A DNA stretch of 64,000 nucleotides from Brumimicrobium aurantiacum (lineage in GTDB: Bacteria; Bacteroidota; Bacteroidia; Flavobacteriales_D; Crocinitomicaceae). The DNA lies in the NCBI RefSeq assembly GCF_003402975.1, contig NZ_QURB01000003.1, forward strand, positions 310,001-374,000, in the 5' to 3' direction. Numbering within the stretch: position 1 is the stretch's first letter; every line of letters starts with the position of its first letter. Positions 45,385-55,765 of the stretch are shown here, one piece after another. A model generated the notes under the pieces. It searched no databases, had not been told where the DNA came from, and saw nothing but the letters and a program-made list of their open reading frames with translations. The translations under genes were made by a program, and so were the position numbers.

Positions 45385-46452
45385 ATGAAATTAGATTTAC
45401 AGCATAATCTGAAAAAATATAAGCGTCCTTTTTTAATCGCTGGTCCATGCAGTGTGGAGAGTGAGGAGCAAATGATGCAAGTGGCCCAAGACCTTTCGGA
45501 GCTTCAACCTGCACTTATCCGTGGTGGGATTTGGAAGCCAAGAACACGACCTAATTCATTTGAAGGAATAGGAGCGATTGGTTTGCCTTGGTTGGTAAAT
45601 GCTGGAAAAGAAGTTGGAGTTCCAGTTACAACAGAAGTGGCCAATGCGATTCATGTTGAAGCAGCCTTGAAAGCAGGAGTTGATGTGCTTTGGATTGGCG
45701 CCCGAACTGCAGTGAATCCTTTTGCGGTGCAAGAAATTGCCGATGCTGTTCAAGGAACTGATATCACTGTTATGATAAAAAACCCGATCAATCCAGATTT
45801 AATGCTTTGGATTGGTGCATTTGAGCGTTTTCAAAAGGCGGGAATCAATGATTTGATTGCTATCCACAGAGGTTTTTCTGTTTATAAACACCCGCGTTAT
45901 CGAAATGTACCGAATTGGGAGATTCCTATCGGGTTAACAGAAGAAATGCCTGAAATCCCATTGATTTGCGACCCAAGTCATATTTCAGGAAGAAGAGATG
46001 GATTGTTTCCGATAGCGCAAAAGGCAATGGATTTGAATTTTGCTGGCTTGATGATTGAAACCCATAATAATCCTGATAAAGCATGGTCGGATGCACAACA
46101 ACAAATAACTCCAAATCAATTAAAGGAATTACTTGATCAATTGGTTTTAAGAAAAGCCGATATTCATGTTGAAGGACTGGATTTTATAGGAATTCAACGA
46201 AAAAAGATTGAAGAAATAGATAACCAACTTTTTAACTTACTCAAAGAAAGAATGGAGATTGTAAGAGATATTGGTGAGTATAAGAAAGAGAAAAACATTA
46301 CTATTCTACAATCAGAACATTGGAAGAAAATGATTGAACAACGCCTTGCTCAAGCTGAACAGTTAGAGTTGAGTATTGATTTTCTTCGCAGTGTTTTAGA
46401 CGCAATCCATCAAGAGTCTATTCGCCATCAAACAAAAGTGATGAACCCGTAG
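45385..46452 (+). CDS. bifunctional DAHP synthase (type I beta) / chorismate mutase
   Basis: This 355-residue fusion for aromatic amino acid synthesis has a DAHP synthase domain at 1-262: RPFLIAGPCSVES, LIRGGIWKPRTRPNSFEGIG, WIGARTAVNPFAVQEIADAV, and DPSHISGRRD, which has the metal/PEP residues. A C-terminal type II chorismate mutase at about 265-345 contains QRKKIEEIDNQLFNLLKERMEIVRDIGEYKKE. The fusion order is known in Bacteroidetes, where the mutase domain can regulate the synthase. Neither activity loses a visible key residue. Confidence 0.94.
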   Translation: MKLDLQHNLKKYKRPFLIAGPCSVESEEQMMQVAQDLSELQPALIRGGIWKPRTRPNSFEGIGAIGLPWLVNAGKEVGVPVTTEVANAIHVEAALKAGVDVLWIGARTAVNPFAVQEIADAVQGTDITVMIKNPINPDLMLWIGAFERFQKAGINDLIAIHRGFSVYKHPRYRNVPNWEIPIGLTEEMPEIPLICDPSHISGRRDGLFPIAQKAMDLNFAGLMIETHNNPDKAWSDAQQQITPNQLKELLDQLVLRKADIHVEGLDFIGIQRKKIEEIDNQLFNLLKERMEIVRDIGEYKKEKNITILQSEHWKKMIEQRLAQAEQLELSIDFLRSVLDAIHQESIRHQTKVMNP

Positions 46453-46960
46453 TTAATTATGGATTTTCAATTACGAATTACGGATTACGAATTGGAGAAT
46501 TGTGTGAATTCGCAACCGAATATCCATATTTAAATAAATCCATTGAAAGTAGTTTGGTTAAGAATTCTAGCTGGAAATAGTTCTCTCATCGTTCCGATTT
46601 CGAGATGACCTCGCTTATGTGGTTTGGTTTGAAAAAAGTGTGGGGAAAATTGGGTGGGGAAGTCGTTTAAATTTCTCCACACTTTTTTCTTTAATATCTC
46701 TTTGGACTGGTCATCTCGAACGACTTTGTCGGAGAGATCTTTTCCGGTTAAAACTGTTTTTCGAATCATGGTAGAGTATGTGGTATCTACTAATTTTAGA
46801 AAAAAATAACTCAAATGGTGTTCAGCCTTTAATCAATTACGAATGTTCAATTACGAATTACGGATTACGAATTACGAATTGGAGGATTGTGTGAATTCGT
46901 AATTAAACCATTCCTAATTGATTAATTCCTAATTCGTAATTAATTTCACCATAAACTCCT
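46453..46960. repeat. spacer with composite palindromic element and ATTACGAATT repeats
   Basis: Short-period repeats of ATTACGAATTACGGATTACG occur at about 46467-46495 and 46835-46950. The MITE-like element lies at 46580-46741. A 94-residue minus-strand frame crosses it but encodes only the repeat and is rejected. No gene is supported. Confidence 0.8.
46580..46741. repeat. composite palindromic element with central hairpin (copy 3)
   Basis: The outer arms are AGTTCTCTC (46580-46588) and GAGAGATCT (46733-46741). The inner arms are TCGAGATGACC (46601-46611) and GGTCATCTCGA (46710-46720). The central hairpin arms are AAAAAAGTGTGG (46633-46644) and CCACACTTTTTT (46678-46689), with further pairing inside. 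27 nt of it (46584-46610) are repeated in inverse orientation at 50457-50483, across the icmF gene. Confidence 0.88.
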
Positions 46961-46968
46961 TATATTTG
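46961..46968 (+). promoter_or_regulatory. icmF: -7 promoter box of icmF
   Basis: TATATTTG lies 23 nt before the icmF ATG. No good -33 TTG is visible at the usual distance. Confidence 0.6.
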
Positions 46969-46991
46969 CGGGTATTCATTAGAATAAAATT

Positions 46992-49900
46992 ATGGAGAAA
47001 ATTATACCTTATAAACCAAAGAATAAAGTAAGAATAGTTACTGCAGCCTCACTTTTTGATGGCCATGATGCAGCAATAAACGTAATGCGTAGAATCATTC
47101 AAGCCTCAGGTTGTGAGGTGATTCACCTTGGACACGATAGAAGTGTTGATGAGGTTGTAAATTGTGCTATTCAAGAGGATGTGCAAGCTATTGCAATGAC
47201 TTCTTACCAAGGAGGGCATACAGAATATTTAAAATACATGTATGATTTGCTCCAAGAAAGAGGGGCGCCACAAATCAAAATATTCGCAGGTGGTGGTGGA
47301 ACAATCCTTCCTGATGAAATTAAAGAATTACATGAATATGGAATCACGCGTATCTATCATCCAGATGATGGTCGTGAGATGGGATTGCAAGGAATGATCA
47401 ATGATTTAATTGAACAATCTGATTTTACAGTAGGTAAAGATGTAAAAGTTGATCCTAAAAGCTTAAAAAACAAGAAAGACGCAGATATTGCAAAAGTGAT
47501 TTCAGCAGCAGAAAATCATCCAGAGGAATCTAAACAACTTCTAGATGAAATGCATGAATTGGCTGAAAAGGCAAATGTTCCAGTACTTGGTATTACAGGT
47601 ACAGGTGGGGCTGGAAAGTCATCACTTGTAGATGAATTAGTGCGTCGTTTTCTAATCGATTTTGAAGATAAACACATCGCTGTTGTTTCTGTAGATCCGT
47701 CGAAGAGAAAAACTGGTGGAGCATTGCTTGGAGATAGAATTAGAATGAACTCTATTTCTAGTGACCGTGTTTATATGCGTTCTTTGGCAACGCGTCAATC
47801 TAATTTAGCACTTTCTAAATATGTTGCAGAGGCATTGTTGGTACTTAAAGCAGCAGAATATGATTTAATTATCCTTGAAACTTCTGGTATTGGTCAGTCT
47901 GATACAGAAATCATGGACCATTCAGATGCAAGTTTGTATGTGATGACGCCAGAATACGGTGCTGCAACACAGTTGGAGAAAATCGATATGCTTGATTTCG
48001 CCGATGTAATTGCATTGAATAAATTTGACAAACGTGGAGCTTTAGATGCTTTGAGGGATGTACGTAAACAATACCAAAGAAATCATGTGCGTTTTGATGA
48101 CGCTGTTGATGATATGCCTGTTTACGGTACAATCGCTTCGCAGTTCAACGATCCTGGAATGAATCAGTTGTATAAAGTTTTGATTGAGACATTGAATGAA
48201 AAAACTGAATCAAAATTGACGTCTACTTTTGAAATCACAGATGAAATGTCAGAGAAGATATTTGTGATTCCACCAGAAAGAACACGTTATTTATCAGAAA
48301 TTTCTGAAAACAATAGAAATTATGACCGTTGGGTTGAAAATCAAGTAGCGGTAGCAGATAAATTGTACGGAATTCAAAAATCAATGGATACCATTTCAGA
48401 AAGTGAAATGGAAGACAAAGATCGATTGGTGAAAGGATTGACTGAAGCTTTTGAAAAGTTGAAAATGGACTTAAATCCTCACAATTGGGAAGCCATTGAA
48501 ACTTGGGGCGACAAAGTACAGAAATATAAAGATCCTGTCTTTAAATTTAAAGTGAGAGATAAAGAATTAAAGATTCAAACACATACAGAATCACTTTCTC
48601 ACCTACAAATACCAAAGATTGCCTTACCAAAATATTCTTCATGGGGAGATATTTTAAAATGGTTGCTACAAGAAAATGTACCGGGTGAATTCCCATACAC
48701 AGCAGGATTATTCCCTTTCAAACGTGAGGGAGAAGACCCAACAAGAATGTTTGCAGGAGAAGGAGGACCAGAGCGTACAAACAAACGTTTTCACTACGTG
48801 AGTTTAGGAATGCCTGCAAAACGACTTTCTACAGCATTTGATTCAGTAACATTATACGGAAACGACCCTGCGGAACGTCCAGATATTTACGGGAAGATTG
48901 GTAACTCTGGAGTTTCAATTTGTTGTTTAGATGATGCGAAAAAATTATACTCAGGATTTGATTTAAGTGATCCGAAAACATCTGTTTCAATGACCATCAA
49001 CGGTCCAGCACCAATGTTGTTAGGTTACTTTATGAATGCTGCCATTGACCAAGCCTGTGAAAAATACATCAAGGCCAATGGAATGGAAGAAGAGATTCAA
49101 GCGAAAATCAAATCAATTTTTAATGAATTAGGAACAGAGCAACCAAAATATCAAGGTGAATTACCTGAAGGAAATGATGGCTTAGGTTTGATGTTACTAG
49201 GATTGACAGGAGATCAAGTTTTACCAGCTGATGTTTATGCTCAAATTAAGAAAGATACACTAGCTGTTGTTCGTGGAACAGTTCAAGCAGATATTTTAAA
49301 AGAAGATCAAGCTCAAAACACATGTATTTTCTCAACAGAATTTGCATTGCGTTTGATGGGAGATGTTCAAGAGTATTTCATTAAAGAAAAGGTAAGGAAT
49401 TTCTATTCTGTATCTATTTCAGGATACCATATTTCAGAAGCAGGAGCTAATCCAATTACACAATTGGCATTAACGCTTTCAAACGGATTTACTTATGTAG
49501 AATATTACTTAAGCCGTGGAATGGACATCAATGCATTTGGTCCGAATTTATCATTCTTCTTTTCAAACGGAATTGATCCAGAATATGCTGTGATTGGTCG
49601 TGTAGCAAGAAGAATTTGGGCAAAAGCAATGCGTGAGAAATACGGAGCGAATAAACGTGCTCAAATGTTGAAATACCATATTCAAACCTCTGGACGTTCT
49701 TTACACGCTCAAGAAATTGATTTCAACGATATTCGCACAACATTACAGGCTTTGTATGCAATTTATGACAACTGTAATTCATTACATACGAATGCTTATG
49801 ATGAGGCAATTACAACACCAACAGAGAATTCTGTACGTAGAGCAATGGCTATTCAGTTAATCATCAACAAAGAGTTAGGTTTAGCGAAAAATGAAAACCC

Positions 49901-50372
49901 AATCCAAGGATCTTTCATTATTGAGGAATTAACAGACTTAGTTGAAGAAGCAGTGTTGACAGAGTTTGACCGTATTACAGAAAGAGGCGGTGTGCTTGGT
50001 GCAATGGAAACAATGTATCAACGTTCTAAGATTCAAGAAGAGTCATTACACTATGAAACGTTGAAGCATACAGGGGAATTCCCAATCATTGGAGTGAATA
50101 CATTCAAAAGTTCTCAAGGTTCGCCAACGATTGTACCAAAAGAAGTTGTACGTGCAACCGAAGAGGAGAAGCAATATCAAATTTCAATGTTAGCTGACTT
50201 GCACGAAGCGAGAAAAGAAGAATCAGAGAAATGGTTAAACATTCTTCAGGATGCAGCCGTGAACAATGAAAATATGTTTGAGACATTGATGGAAGCAAGT
50301 AAGTTCTGTTCTTTAGGACAAATTACCAATGCGCTGTTTAATGTTGGAGGACAATACAGAAGAAATATGTAA
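46992..50372 (+). CDS. icmF: fused isobutyryl-CoA mutase (B12-dependent) IcmF
   Basis: This 1126-residue three-part enzyme matches the IcmF layout. An N-terminal adenosylcobalamin-binding domain (1-150) has [15 protein letters not shown], with the lower-ligand His H25. A MeaB-like G-protein chaperone domain (about 190-430) has the P-loop GTGGAGKS (203-210) and a NKFDKRG base-specificity block. A C-terminal acyl-CoA mutase barrel (about 550-1126) carries [21 protein letters not shown] and [17 protein letters not shown]. It rearranges isobutyryl-/n-butyryl-CoA (possibly also isovaleryl/pivalyl-CoA). It stands alone, between two inverted repeat copies. Confidence 0.95.
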   Translation: MEKIIPYKPKNKVRIVTAASLFDGHDAAINVMRRIIQASGCEVIHLGHDRSVDEVVNCAIQEDVQAIAMTSYQGGHTEYLKYMYDLLQERGAPQIKIFAGGGGTILPDEIKELHEYGITRIYHPDDGREMGLQGMINDLIEQSDFTVGKDVKVDPKSLKNKKDADIAKVISAAENHPEESKQLLDEMHELAEKANVPVLGITGTGGAGKSSLVDELVRRFLIDFEDKHIAVVSVDPSKRKTGGALLGDRIRMNSISSDRVYMRSLATRQSNLALSKYVAEALLVLKAAEYDLIILETSGIGQSDTEIMDHSDASLYVMTPEYGAATQLEKIDMLDFADVIALNKFDKRGALDALRDVRKQYQRNHVRFDDAVDDMPVYGTIASQFNDPGMNQLYKVLIETLNEKTESKLTSTFEITDEMSEKIFVIPPERTRYLSEISENNRNYDRWVENQVAVADKLYGIQKSMDTISESEMEDKDRLVKGLTEAFEKLKMDLNPHNWEAIETWGDKVQKYKDPVFKFKVRDKELKIQTHTESLSHLQIPKIALPKYSSWGDILKWLLQENVPGEFPYTAGLFPFKREGEDPTRMFAGEGGPERTNKRFHYVSLGMPAKRLSTAFDSVTLYGNDPAERPDIYGKIGNSGVSICCLDDAKKLYSGFDLSDPKTSVSMTINGPAPMLLGYFMNAAIDQACEKYIKANGMEEEIQAKIKSIFNELGTEQPKYQGELPEGNDGLGLMLLGLTGDQVLPADVYAQIKKDTLAVVRGTVQADILKEDQAQNTCIFSTEFALRLMGDVQEYFIKEKVRNFYSVSISGYHISEAGANPITQLALTLSNGFTYVEYYLSRGMDINAFGPNLSFFFSNGIDPEYAVIGRVARRIWAKAMREKYGANKRAQMLKYHIQTSGRSLHAQEIDFNDIRTTLQALYAIYDNCNSLHTNAYDEAITTPTENSVRRAMAIQLIINKELGLAKNENPIQGSFIIEELTDLVEEAVLTEFDRITERGGVLGAMETMYQRSKIQEESLHYETLKHTGEFPIIGVNTFKSSQGSPTIVPKEVVRATEEEKQYQISMLADLHEARKEESEKWLNILQDAAVNNENMFETLMEASKFCSLGQITNALFNVGGQYRRNM

Positions 50373-50685
50373 TTTGTTTAAAGCATATCGGGAGCTTTAC
50401 TAGTTTTCTTTTAATTGGAAAAAGATTTCTCCGACAATGTCGTTCGAAATAACTAAGTCATCTCGAAATCGGAACGATGAGAGATCTATTTTCAATTAAC
50501 AATTTTAGTAAAGTCGAATGTTTTAATTACACTTAATTTTATAACTAGCTTTGTGATAAACCAAGCCTGAGAGGTAATACTTCATTCAGAGATAAATAAA
50601 ATTATTGGTAAAGTATCCGATATCCATTTATTATTTAAACAAATAGATTGAATTTTTATTCAACTTAAAAAGTTGTAATATTTTG
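50373..50685. other. spacer after icmF, no gene seen
   Basis: Apart from the palindromic element at 50423-50487, the roughly 300-nt region up to the terminator shows only AT-rich sequence and no ORF of note. Confidence 0.6.
50423..50487. repeat. minimal palindromic element (no central hairpin)
   Basis: AGATTTCTCC (50423) and GAGAGATCT (50479-50487) form outer arms. TTCGAAATAAC (50443-50453) and GTCATCTCGAA (50457-50467) form inner arms with a 3-nt spacer. This is the family core without an insert, and it is the inverse of part of the 46.6-kb copy. Confidence 0.8.
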
Positions 50686-50723
50686 AAAACACCTCAATTA
50701 CTTGTGATTGAGGTGTTTTTTTA
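50686..50723. terminator. terminator hairpin between icmF and the zapA operon
   Basis: An inverted repeat AAAACACCTCAAT/ATTGAGGTGTTTT with 8-nt loop runs into a T tract (T7 plus later Ts) and has A-rich left flanks. Confidence 0.85.
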
Positions 50724-50818
50724 TTTTTACGATAAATAAGTTTTTCTTGTTGATTTTGGCTTGAATCAATTTAAATAAATCAAATCAAAATTTTATTGCT
50801 TTATAAGCACACGAATAT

Positions 50819-50826
50819 TATCTTTG
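50819..50826 (+). promoter_or_regulatory. promoter of the coiled-coil/zapA operon
   Basis: TATCTTTG has TTG 50796-50798 exactly 20 nt upstream. The TTG would be misread as a start codon of a longer ORF; the box shows the gene starts at ATG 50844. Confidence 0.7.
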
Positions 50827-50843
50827 TAAAAGTCGTACAAGAA

Positions 50844-51140
50844 ATGGAAGAAATTCAAAAAGTCATAGCAGAGATTGAAACGAAAGTCGCTAAAATGCGA
50901 TCTTCTTTGAAGAATGCGAATGCTGAAAAAGCAGATTTAGTTTTAGAAATTAAGTTACTTAATGAGAAGTTAAGTCAACGAGATGTTGAAATTAAAGACT
51001 TTAAAGAGAAGTATGATGATTTAAAACGTCAACAAATTGATCAGATTACGAAGGAACAAGAAAGTCGTAAATCAAAAGAAGTTCAAGTTGACGCATTAGT
51101 AAGGGAAATAGATGACTGTATAAGTCGATTGAAAGCATAA
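50844..51140 (+). CDS. small coiled-coil protein before ZapA, ZapB-like by size and context
   Basis: This 98-residue protein is almost wholly helical coiled coil (heptad Leu/Ile/Val spacing from MEEIQKVIAEIETKVAKM to the end), rich in Lys/Glu. It sits 6 nt before zapA, in a promoter-driven pair. ZapB of Proteobacteria is likewise a small coiled coil that binds ZapA, but no sequence homology can be claimed by eye; the analogy is from context. A cell-division role is inferred. Confidence 0.75.
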   Translation: MEEIQKVIAEIETKVAKMRSSLKNANAEKADLVLEIKLLNEKLSQRDVEIKDFKEKYDDLKRQQIDQITKEQESRKSKEVQVDALVREIDDCISRLKA

Positions 51141-51146
51141 ATAACA

Positions 51147-51434
51147 ATGAGTAAAGTGTCAATTAAAATAGTGATTGCCGGACGCAATTATCCACTCACC
51201 ATCAACGAAGGTGAGGAGGAGTTGGTTCGTAAAGCTGTGGAGGACATCAATACAAATGTTCAAAAGCTTCAAGAGAGTTATGCAGTAAAAGATATGCAAG
51301 ATTTATTAGCAATGACTTCATTGCAACTGGCAACACGCGCTAATTCAGCGCCATCAGATGGTAAAGAAAGAGTTCTGAAATCAGATGTTTTAGGAGCACT
51401 AAAATCGTTATCGGAAGGTATTGAAGGAGAGTAA
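51147..51434 (+). CDS. zapA: cell division protein ZapA
   Basis: This 95-residue ZapA-family protein opens VSIKIVIAGRNYPLTINEGEEELVRKAVEDINTNV (globular head), then a C-terminal helix (KDMQDLLAMTSLQLATRANS, start of the coiled coil). ZapA crosslinks FtsZ filaments. It follows the coiled-coil gene by 6 nt. A hairpin plus T run is in the 91-nt gap before RNase Y. Confidence 0.9.
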   Translation: MSKVSIKIVIAGRNYPLTINEGEEELVRKAVEDINTNVQKLQESYAVKDMQDLLAMTSLQLATRANSAPSDGKERVLKSDVLGALKSLSEGIEGE

Positions 51435-51464
51435 GTAACTTGCATTTTATTTATAATAAACGTT

Positions 51465-51510
51465 TCCCACTTTTTGAAAAGCAATATTGCTTTTTAAGCT
51501 GTGGGATTTT
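51465..51510 (+). terminator. structured hairpin after zapA, terminator-like
   Basis: TCCCAC (51465-51470) pairs with GTGGGA (51501-51506), followed by TTTTT. Inside is the perfect palindrome AAAAGCAATATTGCTTTT (51477-51494). It could be a terminator or attenuator before rny; a small RNA cannot be excluded. Confidence 0.6.
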
Positions 51511-51525
51511 TAATTTTTAAGAACT

Positions 51526-53058
51526 ATGGAAATAATAATAGGAGTGAGCATTGGGCTGATTATCGGTGCCGTCGTTGCTGTACTAGTGCAAAATGTGCTA
51601 TTAAAAAAGAGGAAAGAACAGATCCTTCATGAAGCAGAGACGGAAGGAGAATCAATTAAAAAAGATAAGATTATTCAAGCAAAAGAAAAATTCTTAAACT
51701 TGAAACAAAATCATGAGAAAGCCATCAAAGACCGTGAGCGTAAATTGCAGTCGGCAGAAGATAGAGCTAAAGCTAAAGACAAAAACTTATCAAAGAAAAT
51801 TGAAGAGTTTAATCGAAAAGAAAAATCTTTAGATGCTAAAACGAAGACGCTTGATGAAAAGATTCAATTGAATGTAACAAAGCAAGAGGAGCTTGAAAAA
51901 ATTCAAGATAAGCGTGTTTTAGAACTTTCTCGTATTTCAGGAATGGATGTCGAGGAAGCGAAGAAACAATTGATGGAGGCCTTAAAAGATGAAGCCAGAA
52001 CTGATGCAATGGCGCACATTAAGGACATCGTCGATGAGGCAAAACTAAATGCCAATCGTGAAGCGAAAAAAATCATTATTCAATCGATTCAACGTGTAGC
52101 ACATGAGCAAGCCATTGAAAACTCAGTTTCAGTATTTAATATTGATTCAGATGAGGTGAAAGGTAGAATCATCGGTCGTGAAGGACGAAACATTCGTGCT
52201 TTAGAATCAGCTACAGGAGTAGAGATTGTTGTAGATGATACACCAGAAGCTATTTTGTTGTCTTGTTTTGATCCAATTCGTAGAGAAATCGCAAGATTAT
52301 CTATGCACCAATTGGTTTCTGATGGGCGTATTCACCCAGCAAGAATTGAAGAGGTAGTTGCAAAAACGAGAAAATCATTAGATGATGAAATCGCAGAAAC
52401 AGGACGTAGAACTTGTATCGATTTAGGAATTCATGGTTTACACCCAGAGCTTTTGAAAATGGTAGGTAGAATGAAATATCGTTCTTCTTACGGGCAAAAC
52501 TTATTACAACACAGTAGAGAGGTAGCCAACATTTGTGCGATCATGGCTTCAGAATTAGGATTGAATGTGAAATTGGCGAAACGTGCCGGACTTTTACACG
52601 ATATAGGTAAAGTTCCAGAAGATGAACCAGAATTACCACACGCAATTTTAGGAATGAAATTGGCAGAGAAGTTTGGTGAAAAACCAGATGTTTGTAATGC
52701 TATCGGTGCTCACCACGATGAGATTGAAATGAATGCAATGATTTCTCCTATTGTACAAGTAGCAGATGCTATTTCTGGAGCGCGTCCAGGTGCACGTAGA
52801 GAAGTTGTTGAATCATATATCAACAGAATTAAAGAATTGGAAAATCATGCCCTTTCTTATGACGGTGTAATTAAAGCCTACGCTATTCAAGCCGGTAGAG
52901 AATTACGAGTTATGGTAGAGAGTGAGAAAGTTTCTGACTTGAAAGCGGATGAATTATCATTTGCGATTTCTCAAAAAATTCAAACAGAAATGACTTATCC
53001 AGGACAGGTGAAAGTGACTTTAATTCGAGAGAGAAGATCTGTGAATTACGCGAAGTAG
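51526..53058 (+). CDS. rny: ribonuclease Y
   Basis: RNase Y is a membrane-bound endoribonuclease that starts mRNA decay. Its 510 residues comprise an N-terminal membrane helix (about 4-24), a long coiled coil (about 28-150), a KH domain ([40 protein letters not shown] near 210-250) and an HD domain with [26 protein letters not shown] and [10 protein letters not shown]. All active-site His/Asp are present. The length is normal. Confidence 0.96.
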   Translation: MEIIIGVSIGLIIGAVVAVLVQNVLLKKRKEQILHEAETEGESIKKDKIIQAKEKFLNLKQNHEKAIKDRERKLQSAEDRAKAKDKNLSKKIEEFNRKEKSLDAKTKTLDEKIQLNVTKQEELEKIQDKRVLELSRISGMDVEEAKKQLMEALKDEARTDAMAHIKDIVDEAKLNANREAKKIIIQSIQRVAHEQAIENSVSVFNIDSDEVKGRIIGREGRNIRALESATGVEIVVDDTPEAILLSCFDPIRREIARLSMHQLVSDGRIHPARIEEVVAKTRKSLDDEIAETGRRTCIDLGIHGLHPELLKMVGRMKYRSSYGQNLLQHSREVANICAIMASELGLNVKLAKRAGLLHDIGKVPEDEPELPHAILGMKLAEKFGEKPDVCNAIGAHHDEIEMNAMISPIVQVADAISGARPGARREVVESYINRIKELENHALSYDGVIKAYAIQAGRELRVMVESEKVSDLKADELSFAISQKIQTEMTYPGQVKVTLIRERRSVNYAK

Positions 53059-53276
53059 ATTGCCAAATAAATTAATTATAGTTGAAATGTCATGCTTTTT
53101 AGTATGGCATTTTTTGTTACTTGTATTTTTCCATTTAAATATCTTTGTTTTAACTGTCCTAATTTTGACAAAACGAATGAATTATAATTTGTCTATTGTA
53201 ATAAATGATTTTCTCACAACATTTTAGCATTCTAAAATGTTTAGTCTACACGGCTTAACTTTTTTGAAAAATATTT

Positions 53277-53284
53277 TATTTTTG
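53277..53284 (+). promoter_or_regulatory. weak -7 box near the T9SS protein start
   Basis: TATTTTTG lies four bases before the ATG, the same geometry as at 41554. No TTG is at proper distance, so this is tentative. Confidence 0.35.
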
Positions 53285-53288
53285 TGGT

Positions 53289-55163
53289 ATGAAAAATCTT
53301 TACATTCTTGTGTCATTTTTAGTTACAATGAGTACATTTCAAGTTTCTGCGCAATCGGATGAAACGACCAAAGCAACTAAAAAACAAGGTACATTTTTAG
53401 GACTTACTAAGCCATTGCGAGAACTTCCACAAATCCACGATGAAAGCTCGGCTGTTTATTATAATGACGAAGCAAAAGTTAGAAAAAATAGAGTAAGGCC
53501 AGAACATGTTGATACAACGGCATTGCCAAAAAAATACGATCCATTAGCATATAAGCTGAAAACAAAAGCACCTGGTCCTGCAGAAAGATTTAGAGGTGAA
53601 GTAAACTTGATTGAAAACTTTGATGGAATGGATGGTGCTTTTCCACCAGATCCATCGGGAGCTGTTAGTGAAAATTATTATGTTCAAGCAGTAAATACAG
53701 CATATCGTGTTTATAATAAAGACGGTTCTCCAGCTACTGGAGTTATTCAATTGAGTGATTTGTGGCCGGGTTCGAGTAATTCGGGCGACCCAATTGTAAT
53801 GTATGATAGACATGCTGAAAGATTTGTGGTTACTCAATTTCAAACAGGATCGAATGAAATATTACTAGCAGTTTCTGAAACCTCTGACCCAACAGGTGCA
53901 TATTATGCTTATTCTTTTTCTTTCAGCACTTTTCCAGATTACCCGAAATACTCCGTATGGTCTGATGGTTATTATATGACTTCCAACACTTCAGGAAAGG
54001 ACGTTGTGGCTTTTGAACGTGAGAAAATGTTGGTTGGAGATCCTTCTGCTTCAATGATTTCAATGAATTTGCCATCATATACTTCTCAATATGGTTTTAG
54101 AAGTGTTCTTCCTGCAGATGCCGATGGTGATTTGCCTCCGTATGGAACACCAATCAGTATGTTTTTGTTCCAAGATGACGGTTGGAGTACTTCTATATTT
54201 TCAGACCATATCAAAGTATTGAAAATGGAGATAGACTGGAATAATCCAAACAGCTCTTCAATTACAGTAGATCAGGAAATTGATACCGCTCCTTTTAATG
54301 CTGTGTTTACCAATAGTTGGGATGATATAGAACAAAAAAACACGAATCAAAGATTAGACGCTATTGCTTCGGTATTTAATTATAGAGCGCAATACTTAAA
54401 GTGGCCAACTTACAATACGGTTTTGCTGTGTAATGTCGTTGATTTAGATAATAATAATGTTGCTGGAATCAGATGGTATGAATTACGTCAAGATGATGAT
54501 AATAGCAATTGGACAATTCACCAACAAGGTACCTATGCTATAACCGATGGAAACAGTCGTTTTTTAGGAAGTATCGCCATGGATTACAATGGTCATATCG
54601 GTATGGGATATTCTGTTTCCGGACCAACTGAATATCCAGGTTTAGCAGCAACTGGAAGATTGGCAAATGATCCATTAGGTGAGTTTACTTTTACTGAAAC
54701 TTGGGCTAAAAAAGGTGAAATTTATCAATCTAATGCCAATAGATATGGTGATTATTCTCATATGTCGCTTTCTCCGAACGGTCAAGAATTTTGGTTTACA
54801 GGTGAATACATTGGAGATGGAGGACCAATTGGGGCAAATGGTGTGAGAAAAACAAGAATATTTTCATTTAACCTTCAAGAACAAGTCAGTGTTGAAAATG
54901 AAGAAGGCAGTAAAGACCCAACTTTGGTCATTATTCAAAATGATGACCAAATTAAAGTAGAAGGAAATAACCTACCTACAGCAGATGAAATGTATATTGA
55001 TTTATTTGAAATTAGTGGGAAATTGATAGAACGTCAATCTAAAAAAAGTACGGAAGGAACAATTATCACTTCTTTTGATAAATCAAAATTAACACCTGGA
55101 ATTTATCTTGTACGCCTTGGTAAAGAAAGTTTTATGCGCGTAGAAAAGATTGTAGTTCAATAG
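53289..55163 (+). CDS. secreted protein with T9SS sorting tail
   Basis: This 624-residue protein has a signal peptide (MKNLYILVSFLVTMSTFQVSA, cleavage near VSAQ) and a C-terminal type IX secretion sorting domain: IDLFEISGKLIERQSKK and TPGIYLVRLG near the end. In between is a large domain with YVQAVNTAYRVYNKDG, DPIVMYDRHAERFVVTQFQ and YPKYSVWSDGYYMTSNT, reminiscent of beta-propeller-like secreted proteins. No catalytic residues are recognised. It would pass through the T9SS to the surface or medium. Confidence 0.88.
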   Translation: MKNLYILVSFLVTMSTFQVSAQSDETTKATKKQGTFLGLTKPLRELPQIHDESSAVYYNDEAKVRKNRVRPEHVDTTALPKKYDPLAYKLKTKAPGPAERFRGEVNLIENFDGMDGAFPPDPSGAVSENYYVQAVNTAYRVYNKDGSPATGVIQLSDLWPGSSNSGDPIVMYDRHAERFVVTQFQTGSNEILLAVSETSDPTGAYYAYSFSFSTFPDYPKYSVWSDGYYMTSNTSGKDVVAFEREKMLVGDPSASMISMNLPSYTSQYGFRSVLPADADGDLPPYGTPISMFLFQDDGWSTSIFSDHIKVLKMEIDWNNPNSSSITVDQEIDTAPFNAVFTNSWDDIEQKNTNQRLDAIASVFNYRAQYLKWPTYNTVLLCNVVDLDNNNVAGIRWYELRQDDDNSNWTIHQQGTYAITDGNSRFLGSIAMDYNGHIGMGYSVSGPTEYPGLAATGRLANDPLGEFTFTETWAKKGEIYQSNANRYGDYSHMSLSPNGQEFWFTGEYIGDGGPIGANGVRKTRIFSFNLQEQVSVENEEGSKDPTLVIIQNDDQIKVEGNNLPTADEMYIDLFEISGKLIERQSKKSTEGTIITSFDKSKLTPGIYLVRLGKESFMRVEKIVVQ

Positions 55164-55189
55164 TGTTGATAAACTTAATGAGAATGTTT

Positions 55190-55228
55190 AAACCTCCTTT
55201 TTTATCTGATTAAAGGAGGTTTTTTTTT
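55190..55228 (+). terminator. rho-independent terminator
   Basis: AAACCTCCTTT pairs perfectly (11 bp) with AAAGGAGGTTT, with an 11-nt loop and a T8-9 tail, after the secreted protein gene. Confidence 0.92.
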
Positions 55229-55248
55229 GTATTGATAAACCATAAGTA

Positions 55249-55743
55249 ATGCTGACGAAAAGAAAATTATTGAAACTAATGGACTGGACTTATGGTGGTA
55301 TGTTTATCTATTATTGTCCAGTGTTTAAGCATGAAATAGAGTTTAATACCTATCTCAATGATGCCTCCGAAATAAGTCCTAGAATAATTCAAACCATCAA
55401 TGAATTTTTAGCTGTGTCAGAAGAAGAGTATCAGTTTATTGAAGAGCGTTTATTCAATATTTTTAAATCAACTTATCTTCTAGAAGAAACTAAAATGGAC
55501 TTCCTTTTGCGTTCTTTGAATGTCGATGAGTCGAATCTCTTGAGAAACTTTATTGAAAATGATTGGATTCTAATTGAATTACTTTGGGATGATATTCATC
55601 AGTATAAAAATAATTATGTGAAAGTTGGTTTTTACTATCCTACTGATGATTTCGCAACCTATATAGTTTTTGAAAACGGTCAACTTAAAGCAGCTTTTGC
55701 TCATGATGGGAAAGACGAATATCCTACTTCGATATTTAGTTGA
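55249..55743 (+). CDS. hypothetical protein, 164 residues
   Basis: This acidic soluble protein is rich in aromatic residues (MDWTYGGMFIYYCPVFKHEIEF, DWILIELLWDDIHQYKNNYVKVGFYYPTDDF). It has no signal peptide and no motif I recognise. The style (acidic, compact, ends in FENGQLKAAFAHDG) is not unlike bacterial immunity or regulatory proteins, but that is only an impression. It is followed 22 nt later by a lipoprotein gene. Confidence 0.6.
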   Translation: MLTKRKLLKLMDWTYGGMFIYYCPVFKHEIEFNTYLNDASEISPRIIQTINEFLAVSEEEYQFIEERLFNIFKSTYLLEETKMDFLLRSLNVDESNLLRNFIENDWILIELLWDDIHQYKNNYVKVGFYYPTDDFATYIVFENGQLKAAFAHDGKDEYPTSIFS

Positions 55744-55765
55744 TCTTAGATTTTCTTCTATTTTT

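Noticed and set aside
46530-46814. 94-residue minus-strand ORF
   Set aside because: It covers the palindromic element at 46580-46741, and its sequence is explained by the repeat; no family features or promoter.
50796-50843. Longer N-terminus of the coiled-coil protein from TTG 50796
   Set aside because: The TTG is the probable -33 element and the -7 box TATCTTTG lies within the extension, so it cannot be translated from this promoter.
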